64,000 bases of DNA from Bryum argenteum. Taxonomy: Eukaryota > Streptophyta > Bryopsida > Bryales > Bryaceae. The DNA lies in the NCBI GenBank assembly GCA_037043015.1, contig CM073330.1:11426512-11490511 (forward strand), written 5' to 3'. This document shows, one piece after another, positions 43,010-53,082 of the stretch. The position numbers and the translations under genes are program-made. The notes below the pieces were generated by a model. It was not told the origin of the DNA. It was given only the letters and a program-made list of their open reading frames with translations, and searched no databases. Each line of letters begins with the position of its first letter. Within the stretch, counting starts at the first letter, position 1.

Positions 43010-44866
43010 CTAGTCATCGTCACTGTCACTAACAACAACTCTCCTCCGAGAGAGTTTCTTTGCAGGTGAAGGAGAACGCTCTTCCCTAACATGATCTTTC
43101 TTCCGCTTTCTGGTATCGTCTTCTCCGTTATATCTGGAATCCATATCTCGTGTACCACCCCTGCTGCTCGAAGAAGGCAATCGACGCTCTTGTTCCTGTT
43201 CTTCGTCGTCGTCCTCTTCCTCCCAGGCTCCACCCACGATCTCGTCACTCCCCTGCACCGATGCTTCAACATCACTATCGCCCTCAGACATGGAATCATC
43301 CAGAAAGTCATCTTTCGGCCTCCGGCTCTTGTTCATGGACGATCTGCTAGGGGGAGGTTTGGCAGGTGCTTGCCGTTTGGCCTGCATGATTCTTCTCTCA
43401 GCACGCTGCTCTTGTTCCAGCTGCTGCTCTTCACGACGACGACGAGAGTTACGTCTCTCGTAGCCATCGTCTTCCTCATCCAGAGCATCCTCCAAGTAGC
43501 CAGGAGAGAGACCACGCTCACGCTCCACGACGCGAGGCCTACTGGGGGCACTCGAATACCTGGAACTTGCTTTCTCCTGCTTCCTCTGCAGATCAACTCG
43601 GGCCCTGATGATATCCTGTACCGCCTTCTCTTTCTCGTGCTTCTCCTTCTCCGGATCAGTTTCGGTAATGACAGCCTTCACTTTGAATGTCTTCTTATGC
43701 TTCACATCGACCAAAGCAGTGAGCAAACGATGTGACTTCGAAGTCAAAGACGATGGCATGAACCTCATCTTTCGAAGGACCTGGCCTTGGGATTGCAGAA
43801 TACTATTGTGATGACGAACAAAGAGATGAGATTGGTCCTGCGTAGCGTTCTGTACAGACAAATCCAGCACCTCGCTTCCGAGAAGTAGCTGCAAGCTGCC
43901 ATCCGACCATCTCACAAAACGGGCATTACTCTCGTAATTCCCCTCTCGATCGGGCCGCCAACGCACCACATTCTCCTCCAACCGAATGTGTTGCTTTTTG
44001 CCCTCCACCTCAGTAGTGAAAGACTCCTCTGCCTCGTATGTCTCTGGATCGAATGGCTTCATGTCGATGTTCATGATGTTGGACATTCGAACAATGTTCA
44101 GCTGGTCAGGCATGCCAGGTGGTGGACGCAATGGAACCTTGATCGTTATTGGAGGTCCCATAGGTTTCTCAGGCTTCTGCTGAGTATCCCGCTCATCCTC
44201 AGATTCATAGCGATCACGATCATCTTCGTCCCTGACAATATCCTCTGCTTCAGGACTTTCCGAACGAGCTCTCTCTGGACTTTCCGAACGGGCTCTCTCT
44301 GGACTTTCTTCAGGGGTAAGGCGCTCGCGCACGGGAGCTTGATTCTCTTCTTCTTCGTCATCTGATTCACCAAACACGTCACGTGCTTTAGCCACTTCAA
44401 CCCTCGCCCTCGGTTCCTCCTGCTCATCTTCGCTAACCCTAGTTTCCTCTTGAGCTTCTTCTTCTTCATACTCCTCAGCAAATTGCGGTCCGGGTGAACG
44501 CTCAGAGCCACTGGCGCTCAGTTCAGCTACTACTTCCCGCTCTCCCTCACTCTCGGGGTCTAATTCTTCCCTTCCACCTTCGCTTTCTGCTCTTTCCCCA
44601 TCGTCACTTACGCCGCGCTCTCCATCACTTTCACCTCGTTCTCCATCGCTTTCGCCTCGCTCTCCTTCGCTCTCGGCATCCTCAAGCTCGGCGTCGCCAC
44701 CCCCATCTTCCCCTTCGTAACTACCTTCCTTGTCGGAATGATCCGAAGCTTGATCGGAAAGCGCCACACGGCGAGGCTGGCGCTCTGGCTCTGGCTCGTC
44801 ATCGGAGTCTTCGGACTCGGCGCCGAAGAGAGTCTCCATCATCTCGTGACGCTTTTCCTCGCCCAT
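43010..44866 (-). CDS. LEO1: LEO1, Paf1 complex subunit (618 aa)
   Basis: Intronless frame from the ATG at 44864-44866. The N-terminal ~230 residues are acidic, rich in Glu/Asp/Ser, with repeats such as GERGESDGERGESDGERG and ERARSESPERARSESPE. The LEO1 domain follows (about 235-430): GPPITIKVPLRPPPG, DPETYEAEE, NVVRWRPDREGNYESNARFV, RWSDGSLQLLLGSEVLDL and MRFMPSSLTSKSHRLLTALV. The C-terminus is basic and charged, ending SRRRVVVSDSDDD. LEO1 is a subunit of the Paf1 complex, which travels with RNA polymerase II and promotes H2B ubiquitylation and H3K4/K36 methylation; the Arabidopsis protein is VIP4. It acts in the nucleus. A lack of introns in a 1.9-kb plant gene is slightly unusual and may reflect an old retrocopy or intron loss. 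Confidence 0.95.
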   Translation of the reverse strand: MGEEKRHEMMETLFGAESEDSDDEPEPERQPRRVALSDQASDHSDKEGSYEGEDGGGDAELEDAESEGERGESDGERGESDGERGVSDDGERAESEGGREELDPESEGEREVVAELSASGSERSPGPQFAEEYEEEEAQEETRVSEDEQEEPRARVEVAKARDVFGESDDEEEENQAPVRERLTPEESPERARSESPERARSESPEAEDIVRDEDDRDRYESEDERDTQQKPEKPMGPPITIKVPLRPPPGMPDQLNIVRMSNIMNIDMKPFDPETYEAEESFTTEVEGKKQHIRLEENVVRWRPDREGNYESNARFVRWSDGSLQLLLGSEVLDLSVQNATQDQSHLFVRHHNSILQSQGQVLRKMRFMPSSLTSKSHRLLTALVDVKHKKTFKVKAVITETDPEKEKHEKEKAVQDIIRARVDLQRKQEKASSRYSSAPSRPRVVERERGLSPGYLEDALDEEDDGYERRNSRRRREEQQLEQEQRAERRIMQAKRQAPAKPPPSRSSMNKSRRPKDDFLDDSMSEGDSDVEASVQGSDEIVGGAWEEEDDDEEQEQERRLPSSSSRGGTRDMDSRYNGEDDTRKRKKDHVREERSPSPAKKLSRRRVVVSDSDDD

Positions 44867-45829
44867 TGTCGCTGCCTTCGATTCTCCTCACCCTCCTGAA
44901 ACCGCACTTTCTTCTTCTCCTTGACCTGCTTGTCCACTTCCAAATCGCATGGACCTCGGTCCCCTCCCTCCTCGCCCTGCCAGCAACTCTAAACCCTAAT
45001 TCGTTTTCAGGGACAAACTCAACTGCGCTTGCAGAGCTCCTGAGGGGTGCTGCAACGGGGGGAAGGGACGACGGACGAAACTCAACAGAACTGACGGAAA
45101 ATTCGGACGAGGAATATTCTATAATTGTACCGGAATCTTCCACGTACACATGTTTTCCTTTGTACGGTTAATGCTTTTGAGATATGTTGGTTATAGGTAT
45201 TTATAAGTATGATTAATTACCTTCAAGTATCTACTTTATAATAAAATATTGTAAGGTGATTCTTCCTACCCATCAACGTACCAATCTACCAACCTACAAA
45301 CTTACCTACCTACCTTCTTTTATGTCTTTTGGATTATGTAAAAAATAAATAAATAAATAAACATAATATGAGGAAATGGTAAACACGAGATAATTCTATA
45401 AAAGTACCATATAAAAAGCTTTCTCGTCGAGACGACGGGTACATTCCTAGTATACATATTTTCATTTCATGAAAAGTACTTGTTGAAAATTTGTAAGTAT
45501 TAGAATATCCTCATACTCTGGTACCCATGTATAGTGTATTGTATAATTAATTCTCTAAAAATTCTCATCTCATTCATTACATTTCACCTCCAATCTACTC
45601 AAAAATAAATGAAAGTGTAATGAAAACATGTTCATACAACTACTTTTAGTAAATAGTGTATAACCTCGTGCCTCCATAGACCTCCTACTTCAAATTCTTG
45701 CCTACTTTTAAGATTTGGTAATCTTGAATTGCACCTCATACGCACATGAAATGAACTGATCTATTTAGAACAATGGTAAAATAATGACCTTTAATTTTTA
45801 CTAGTATGTCCTTTGCGGGGCTGCTAGAG
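44867..45829. other. 5' flank of LEO1 and intergenic DNA
   Basis: 44867-45130 is GC-rich and presumably holds the LEO1 promoter and 5' UTR; AACCCTA motifs occur at about 44990-44998. Beyond 45.2 kb the DNA is AT-rich without features. Confidence 0.45.
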
Positions 45830-46095
45830 CCACTTATATACTTTGACCATGCTCCTCTTGTTTTTGTGCTAAATTCAAAATTAGGGCATTTTTGTAATTT
45901 TTGGTGATTTGTGGGCCATAATCACTTTTAAAGTCAATATCTCGGAATCTGTCTTCACGATCCAATTGTTGCGCACAACTCTACAAAAAAATTTACTTCC
46001 AACAACACCTAATGCACCCCAATCTAACCGGCAGTTCCCGAGATCATATTGTCACTCGCAAAATAAAACAAACTATCTGCCTTATATAATAGATT
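45830..46095. repeat. Fourth copy of the ~260-bp repeat of 38.6-39.3 kb
   Basis: It carries CACTTATATACTTTGA, GTAATTTTTGGTGATTT, CAATATCTCGGAAT, GATCCAATTGTTGCGCACAACTCT and CTTATATAATAGATT in the same order as the tandem copies. It lies in the same orientation, about 6.5 kb away. Confidence 0.7.
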
Positions 46096-46487
46096 CTATT
46101 TTTATAAACTCCTTCATATATAAGAAATAGAAGGTTTATCGTTATTATCTGCTTAATAATAAAAATGGAGGAATTTAGAGATTCCAAGTTTCTACTGCAC
46201 GGTTGTAGGTGTCTCTACCCTGAAGAACGTGATATCAAACAGGTCTTGTCACCATTCTAATTACTTAAGCGGTGTACTAAGGCCTCAAAGCGGTGTCCTT
46301 GGAGCAGATTAGGGTTAGGGTTTAGTTAAACCCCAGACCCTTTTGAGTTTCAGAGCTCTGCCTTTCACTCCTATGACATCTCTCGCAATCTAGCAGAATC
46401 TCTTTTCTAATTAGCTCACTGAATCAGTACAATTGTTGCATTCTCCTGCGGGATTTCTGGACAATTGTGTAGGAAAAGAGAGGCGCG
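46096..46487. promoter_or_regulatory. LTV1 promoter region
   Basis: Contains TTAGGGTTAGGGTTTAGTTAAACCCCAGACCC at about 46310-46341, in sense two AGGGTT units plus an AAACCC unit. These are telo-box-like sequences, typical of promoters of plant translation and ribosome-assembly genes. The position ~150 bp upstream of the LTV1 start fits such a role. Inference from motif only. Confidence 0.5.
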
Positions 46488-49125
46488 ATGGGGAAGAAGA
46501 AGTTTTTGGACAAGAAGAAGTCCGCGACCTTTGTGCTGATGCACAGAGAGACAGAGGATGCAGACGACGATGTTTCCTCTCGTGTATTCACTCGCGTCGA
46601 CGGCGGTTTCACTCCGGTGCCGGGATTTTCTGAGGAGGATCCACGCACGAATCCCGACTACGGATACGAGACAGACGAGGGGGAGGAAGAGGGTGAGGAG
46701 GAGTCGTCGGTGTTCGCGGACGCAGATGAAGACGATGAAACGCGCTCCGTGCGCTCCCGGAAGTCAGTTGTGTCGAGAAGCTCGCGGAGGTCGACGGCTT
46801 CTCGGGCCGCGCACAAAGGCCCGCTTCCGGATCATGTTCGACAGGAATTGATTGAGTTAGGGTTCCCTGACGACGGCTACGATTACATGCAGCATATGCG
46901 TAAAATTGGAGTTTCTGGTGTTGGAGGATCTTTTGTTCCTGCTGCTCGTCCGAAGCCTGAGCGCCTTCGCGCAGACGTGAAGGTAAACACTGCTCAAATT
47001 TACAGTTTTCATAAAATTTTCACCCTGAGAGTGTTTAGTAGGACTTCAGCATGTCTTCTCAGGCCATTGTCAGTCCTCTCTAAAATCGGGGCTTGGAGTT
47101 TTCCGTTCCTCAGTCACTGCTTTTAATCTAGTACTAGTGTAGACTGAGATAAGATTTTCCTCCAGTGTTGGTCTTGTGTTTTGGGGCATAAACATTCGAG
47201 CAACTCTTGTTCCTTCTTCAAACAGTGCTCAACAAGTGTTACATGCTTCGAGTTTTGAGTTGTTAACATGATCGTCTTTCTGAGCAGGTTTTTGATGCAT
47301 CCAAAGTAGCAGTGGAATTAGTAGAAGAGCCAAACGACAAGAAGATTATTGATGTCGTCGGCTCGAGTACGCACAGGGTGAAGCGCCCAGCGTATGTGGA
47401 GCACGGCTTGGACCCCGAAGTAGCTGCAGTACTTGATAACAGTGAAGGCTCCGAATTTGATTCTGCTGATGAGCTTGACGACGACTTCGTAGTGTTCGCC
47501 AACAGCAATCCTGAGGGCTCGACCTCTCAGGAGTTTCAAGTTCCGGAGAGAAGTAGGAACTTGAACGGCGTAATTGAAGAAGAAGGCGAAGACGAAGATG
47601 AAGACGAAGACGATGAGGATTACTTACCCGACGACCATTCCGTTGCGGGCACTGATCGACCCAGGCCCAGTCGACTCCTGGACGAGCAATTTGAAAAGGT
47701 TGGTCACACTCCATGCAAAAGAGAGTCCTTAATCTTGCTAAGGAAAAACAGAAGCTGCAATGTAATTCTCTAGGATTTAGCTCTGAGATTGCATTGGTGA
47801 GGCCTTATTGAACGATCATAGCTTCTACTCAACCTGAATCAGGGACGACCACTGCGTGCAAAAGCTAGTCTATGAAACTCTCAAGTCAAAAGCAGAAAGT
47901 GCAATATAGTCCTTTAAGTCTCAATCCTGTCATTGATCAGGTTATATTGGTGAGGCCTTGTAGAACGATCATTGCTTTCACTTAAACCAAATCAGAGAGG
48001 AACACTTCATGCAAAAGAGAGCCTTTTACAACGCAAAGACAACATATGTACTTTTACCAAATTTCCTAGAGGGCAGTTCTGACATTGATGAGGTTGCATT
48101 GCCGAGGTCTTATGGATCGAGCATTGTTCACTGAAGCTGAATGATTGTAGGGTTTAGTTTCCCTCTTTAGTGAGACACCTGTTGTTCTTCGCTGTGGCTG
48201 ACAGAGTTGTGGTTAATGAATACAGCTTGCGCTACGAGAGTACGATGATGATGAAGACGAGTTTGAGGAGGACGATCCAGAAGCTAGAGGCCACGCCGAC
48301 ATTTCTCAGTTTGACGACGTGCTATCAGAGTTTCTGAGCGACCCCAAAGTCTTTGGTGACAAATACATGACACCAGCAGAGATTGAAAGAGTATCTTCCA
48401 CTAGTGCCTCGAAGAGAGTAGACAGCGCCTCGAAGAAAGTGGAAAGTGCTTCTGCTAAAGTTAGGGTACCATCAGAAGATGAGGAAGATGCAGAGTCGGA
48501 TGATGGATTGGTAGTAGTAGAGGTAGAGAGCGAAGACGAGCGAAGCAACTGGGACTGTGAGACGGTGGTGTCAACGTTATCGAATTTGGACAACCACCCG
48601 GGGAAGATATCCGCTCCAAGTAAGCCTCGCAGCAAGGCTCCTTCGTTGGGGAAAGTACTGGAAGAAAAAGAGTCGAATGGTGGAATGATCAAGCTCCGAG
48701 GGAAGCAGAGCTTACCCACCGACTTCCTTCCTCTCCGACCTCAAGCAGAGAAAGCTAAGCAACTGAAGAATGTTGCGAAGGACTCTGAAACGAAGAAAAC
48801 CACCACCTCTCGTGCTGGAGAAACTCCCGAGCAGCGGAAGGCCCGAAAAGTAAGCCATTGTTCTGATTTGAATCCCTCTTCCACTCTTCTGATTTGAATG
48901 CTTTCGTTTTTCTTCCCTTTTCTGATTTGGATGGTTCTGTTGTTTTTGAGCTGAGTGGGAGTTCTCATAAAGGAGCATTCTGTTCTGGTGCAGGCAGCAG
49001 TGAAGGAAGAGAGAAGAGAAGCTAGGGCCTCAAAGAAGGCTCTCAAAATTCTCTACAAAGATGAATCTCAAAAAGCTCAACATGGTGCCGCTAACACTGG
49101 CGTCTCTGGGATTCACCTCCATTAG
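46488..49125 (+). CDS. LTV1: LTV1, 40S ribosome biogenesis factor (553 aa)
   Basis: Exons are 46488-46982, 47288-47698, 48226-48849 and 48994-49125, all GT-AG and in frame (1662 nt). The N-terminus MGKKKFLDKKKSATFVLMHR and the following DPRTNPDYGYETDEGE region are typical of LTV1. The motif PDHVRQELIELGFPDDGYDYMQHMR is the LTV1 core signature for a D-Y-[DN]-Y-x-x-H-[LM]-[KR] box. The middle is acidic, with LPDDHSVAG and DEQFEK. DISQFDDVLSEFLSDPKVFG and the C-terminal RKAAVKEERREARASKKALK complete the family pattern. LTV1 binds the nascent 40S head and is released by casein kinase phosphorylation late in maturation; it acts in nucleus and cytoplasm. A weak point is only the exact length of the low-complexity acidic parts, not the gene identity. 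Confidence 0.93.
47699..48150 (+). repeat. Three imperfect tandem copies within LTV1 intron 2
   Basis: A unit of about 150-165 bp is repeated three times inside the intron. Shared landmarks are CATGCAAAAGAGAG(T)CCTT or GTGCAAAAGCTAGTC, CATTGGTGAGGCCTTATTGAA / TATTGGTGAGGCCTTGTAGAA / CATTGCCGAGGTCTTATGGAT, then CGATCAT..GCTT.. and AATCAG. The copies have diverged considerably. The intron is 527 bp, the longest of the gene. Confidence 0.75.
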
Positions 49126-50567
49126 AATCTGTAATATTTCCAACTTCTCGTTTATAGTTCACTGGTAGCAAGTTTGCATCTTTTCCAAAAGGATAAGCTG
49201 CAGAAATAGACAGTAAGTTCTAATGCCAATTGCAAGCTGAACTTTTGTGTAACAGTTTTCTGCTTCAGTAAAAGCATGGAAGATTCTGCAGTCAAGGTTT
49301 ACATGACCAAGAAACTTCCCTAGTCTCCGAAGGACTGAATTTCTACAAATGGGCTGTCTTGGATAGATTCCTCTGATTTTAACGAAATTGCTTACAGAAT
49401 GGAAAATACTAAAGATATATCTAGGACTCAATCTACATATTTCAACCATGTAAACCTACCATATGGACATATATAGAATCCAAGTAGGGTACTGGACTAC
49501 AACACAAAACTCACCTAGGCACTCAGACCCACACCAAGCAGTCCAACCCATAGACGACAGACGACGGACACCGACACCAGTACTCGAACCAGAGTCCAGG
49601 TAACCGACACCGATACGACCGACGGGACTACCGACACAGTCGGCTCAGCCGGGCGTTACTTCAGGCGCTTGTCATTCGGCAAGGCTGTCGCAGAATGATA
49701 TTTTCACATTCATATAGAAACCGCATGTCATCATCGAGGGCTTCAATTCTGGTTCCAAGGTACCTCACAGCTTGTGTGAAGCGATTTAAAGATATGCGTA
49801 TTCTGGCTAAATGGAGTCCGGAACACAATTAATCAAAGTCGATCCCGCTACTCGATGTCCCGATCTAACAACAGAATGGACAATTCTAGCTCACGATGGT
49901 CGGTGCAGTAATCATACGAAATGATTCAAGGCTTTCAGGCAGCTGAAGCAAATGTATATATCCTTCGTGTGGCTTTGACAACTGCTTCGGTTTACTGGAC
50001 TTTGTCTGACTTACCTGAGCACACATGTTTAAGGATACACAGGGAAATCGAGAGTAATCTGGGCTTTTTTGAGCCAGTTTAGAATCTACAGTCGCAAGAG
50101 ACAACACAATCAAGACCAAGACGTTCATTTTCTGAAAGCATTGGCAGGTCTGCTATAAAATCGCAGCAAACTTAATGACTAAGTAAAGTAGTCATCAGAA
50201 GTTGTCTTCAATCTTGTGAAGTAGGAAAGTGCTGGCCACCTGAGAGAATATGAGAACCACGCTAGCCTACAAAAGAAAGGGCGACGAACATCGGGTATGT
50301 GTTTTTGTAGCATGAATGGAATGCGAATTGGCATAAAAATCTGCAACTCTTGGTGATGCATGTAATATTGGCAGACAAAGTAGTAGGCATTTGTTTCAGA
50401 TATCAACCATTTGCCAGAACACCTTTATTGATGCAAACGAGGAATGCATGGAAATTTCAACACATACAACAACACTCCACAGCCACTTCGGTACTTCAGC
50501 AACTCATGCCGTGCAAGCTACACAGATCCACATGATCACTGAGCTACCTTCAGTTGAAGATGGAAGC
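49126..50567. other. Intergenic region downstream of LTV1 and gene A
   Basis: Contains the LTV1 3' flank and then mixed sequence. 49540-49660 is GC-rich with several CCGACAC and CGACGG direct repeats. 3' UTR of the minus-strand gene A is expected just below 50568. No gene is supported here. Confidence 0.4.
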
Positions 50568-51459
50568 CTAGTAGCTCGGGACGCAGCATTTCTTCTTGTC
50601 GTCATACTTGCTACCTTGCTTGCACTGCTGTCCGCACTTGCCAGCGCTGCACATCAAACAACGCAATCGACACTCTCAATCAGTCCACAAGATCCTACCT
50701 CGCTCCATCATCATGGAGAATCAAAGATTTATGATATCCAAATAGCTCTTAAACTTTACATATCCTCCGAGAGTGTATGGATCATAATTGATTACCTGCA
50801 GGTGGGTTCGCCGCCCTTGAGGGTGCACGGGCACTTGTTGCCGCACTTGCCACAGTTGTTCACATCCTTGCCTAGATCCTTCTCGCACCCGTTGTCCCAC
50901 TTCCCATCGCAGTTGCCCCACAAGCTCTTGCATACTGGCTGTCCGCACTTGCCGCCCTCGCACTTGGTGTCGGCGTACGCCACCTGCTTGCAGACATTCC
51001 CGCAGCTGCCACAGTTCTTGGCGTCCTTGCCTGTGTCCACCTCGCAGCCGTTGTCCCACTTGCTGTCGCAGTTGGCCCACCCGGCCTTGCACTCGTACTT
51101 GCAGTAGCCTCCAACGCACTTGGTTGTGGCATAGCTGACGCTGTTGCACTTCTTGCCACAGTCGCCACAGTTGTTGACATCGTTCGCAATGCAAGTCTCG
51201 CAGCCGGGCTTGTACGAGTCACAGCCTTTGTAGCCCGAGGGACAGCTCTGCCATGCTTGGGCACCGCCTGCATGCATGGCAACATACTCGTATCAAGTCA
51301 TGAATCACATGGATCGGACATGCAAAGTAGAATCAGTTATTAAAGTCTGAATCTAACTGATTAACGGAGTGTAAGACGAGAAGTCACATTAGAGTACGCA
51401 CCGACGAAGAAGACGAGTGCCAAAGTGGCAGCCACTAACAGAAGTCGCGAGGTCGCCAT
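50568..51459 (-). CDS. Gene A: secreted cysteine-rich repeat protein (202 aa)
   Basis: Exons (minus) are 51459-51402, 51267-50796 and 50646-50568; 58 + 472 + 79 nt keep frame. The first exon encodes a signal peptide, MATSRLLLVAATLALVFF, with likely cleavage after GGAQA. The mature ~178 residues contain about 29 Cys in three tandem modules, each closing with NNCGDCGKKC, KNCGSCGNVC or NNCGKCGNKC. Two of these are preceded by WxNCDxKWDNGCExD. The tail is KYDDKKKCCVPSY. The protein is expected to be exported and highly disulfide-bonded. Modules with CxxGxxxCDxxxxNGCExD..NCGxCGxxC are known from bacterial secreted proteins; STIG1 proteins of plants have the CGxCGxxC element. Function unknown. Start is set by the shared ATG context with gene B. 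Confidence 0.88.
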
Positions 51460-51559
51460 GGCCGACAGTGATGTGCAAGCCTGTTGTTCGACAGATAGCT
51501 AGCTTAATCTGAAAGACTGAGAGGACTGAGATACTGGGAAGTGATGAGTGGGATGAAGC

Positions 51560-51577
51560 GGAGTCCACCTTAAGTAG
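51560..51577 (-). promoter_or_regulatory. Conserved core-promoter box of gene A
   Basis: On the minus strand, CTACTTAAGGTGGACTCC lies about 100 nt upstream of the start codon. The same box occurs upstream of B (52089-52106) and C (56857-56874), and decayed forms occur near 61000. It likely serves as a TATA-like core plus start region. Inferred from conservation only. Confidence 0.6.
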
Positions 51578-51677
51578 TAATGTGGTCGGTTGCCAGATCC
51601 AGTGTTTTACATTGTTGCTTAGTGAATCTCTTCAGTGAATCGCCTACTTTCGCGGATGTCAGTGTTACAGACTGAGA

Positions 51678-51702
51678 GTCAGAACATTGTGGGCGGTTTG
51701 AC
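51678..51702 (-). promoter_or_regulatory. Distal promoter module of gene A
   Basis: Minus strand GTCAAACCGCCCACAATG plus TTCTGAC, present identically upstream of the relic at 54483-54507. Partial forms occur at 56730 (gene C) and several sites in 60.7-61.1 kb. It is followed by CTGACATCCGCG and GGCGATTCACTGAAG, the next parts of the module. Confidence 0.55.
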
Positions 51703-52088
51703 TCTAGAGTTTTCACACCGTAAATCAGTATCCTCATCTCAATTCATACATCGCTCTGACATAGGAAAATCTTATTAGATAGCGCTTGTCAGTTTTTTCC
51801 CAAGATGTCAACGTATCAGTCCTCTGACCGAGTCGCAGAACTGTTGAATTTGTGAGCGAAAGATCAAATGCATGAGTCTATGTTTCGAAACAAGGAATCT
51901 CGGAGTATACAAGCTCTAGTGGATGCTCATGGGGAATTACAGAAGCCCCGAATTTGTGATGAGGACAATCCTCGCTGGGTCAGTGGGGTGCTATCGTCAA
52001 CTTTGTAGCCCTGACATATGATGAATTATTCAACGGATTCACTGAGCTAGCAACAGTACTCAAGTATCACTACGTACAGTGACGATCA

Positions 52089-52106
52089 ATACTTAAGGTG
52101 GACTCC
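52089..52106 (+). promoter_or_regulatory. Conserved core-promoter box of gene B
   Basis: ATACTTAAGGTGGACTCC, about 110 nt upstream of the gene B start. It is the plus-strand counterpart of the gene A box. The distal module is poorly conserved here, unlike A and C. Confidence 0.6.
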
Positions 52107-52212
52107 GCTTCATTTCACCATCACTTCCTCAGCATCTCAGTATACACATTGAGTCTTAATTTCGCTACTCCAGCTCCCATTCGGAGTACAGGCTCGCACT
52201 GCTCCGTCAGCC

Positions 52213-53082
52213 ATGGCGACCTCGCGACTTCTGTTAGTGGCTGCCACTTTGGCACTCGTCTTCTTCGTCGGTGCGTACTCTAATGTGACTTCTCGTCTTA
52301 CACTCCGTTAATCAGTTAGATTCAGACTTTAATAACTGATTCTACTTTGCATGTCCGATCCATGTGATTCATGACTTGATACGAGTATGTTGCCATGCAT
52401 GCAGGCGGTGCCCAAGCATGGCAGAGCTGTCCCTCGGGCTACAAAGGCTGTGACTCGTACAAGCCCGGCTGCGAGACTTGCATTGCGAACGATGTCAACA
52501 ACTGTGGCGACTGTGGCAAGAAGTGCAACAGCGTCAGCTATGCCACAACCAAGTGCGTTGGAGGCTACTGCAAGTACGAGTGCAAGGCCGGGTGGGCCAA
52601 CTGCGACAGCAAGTGGGACAACGGCTGCGAGGTGGACACAGGCAAGGACGCCAAGAACTGTGGCAGCTGCGGGAATGTCTGCAAGCAGGTGGCGTACGCC
52701 GACACCAAGTGCGAGGGCGGCAAGTGCGGACAGCCAGTATGCAAGAGCTTGTGGGGCAACTGCGATGGGAAGTGGGACAACGGGTGCGAGAAGGATCTAG
52801 GCAAGGATGTGAACAACTGTGGCAAGTGCGGCAACAAGTGCCCGTGCACCCTCAAGGGCGGCGAACCCACCTGCAGGTAATCAACCCTCAATCGATGCGA
52901 CATGATCCATACGCTTCTTCAATGATGTTAGGACGGTTAATTCAATCTGTAGTACTTAGGAGCAAGTTCCCTTGATTAAGCGATGGCGTTGTTGGTTGTG
53001 CAGCGCGGGCAAGTGTGGACAGCAATGCAAGCAGGGCAGCAAGTACGACAGTGTCAAGAAGTGCTGCATCCCGAGCTACTAG
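52213..53082 (+). CDS. Gene B: secreted cysteine-rich repeat protein (202 aa)
   Basis: Exons 52213-52270, 52405-52876 and 53004-53082 are in frame. It lies head-to-head with gene A, with ~750 bp between start codons. From 52210 to 52884, exon 1, intron 1 and exon 2 are identical base for base to gene A as far as I can follow. Upstream of the ATG and from 8 bp into intron 2 onward they differ. The last exon encodes a slightly different tail, KYDSVKKCCIPSY, where A has KYDDKKKCCVPSY. Signal peptide and three cysteine modules are as in A. The identical block with sharp edges is explained most simply by recent gene conversion. Function unknown. Confidence 0.88.

Noticed and set aside
43091-45171. 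Plus-strand frames over LEO1 and its 5' flank
   Set aside because: Shadows of the acidic LEO1 codons.
50391-51107. Long plus-strand open frame (238 aa) over gene A
   Set aside because: It is the antisense shadow of gene A; the Leu/Pro/His-rich composition is the complement of the cysteine modules.
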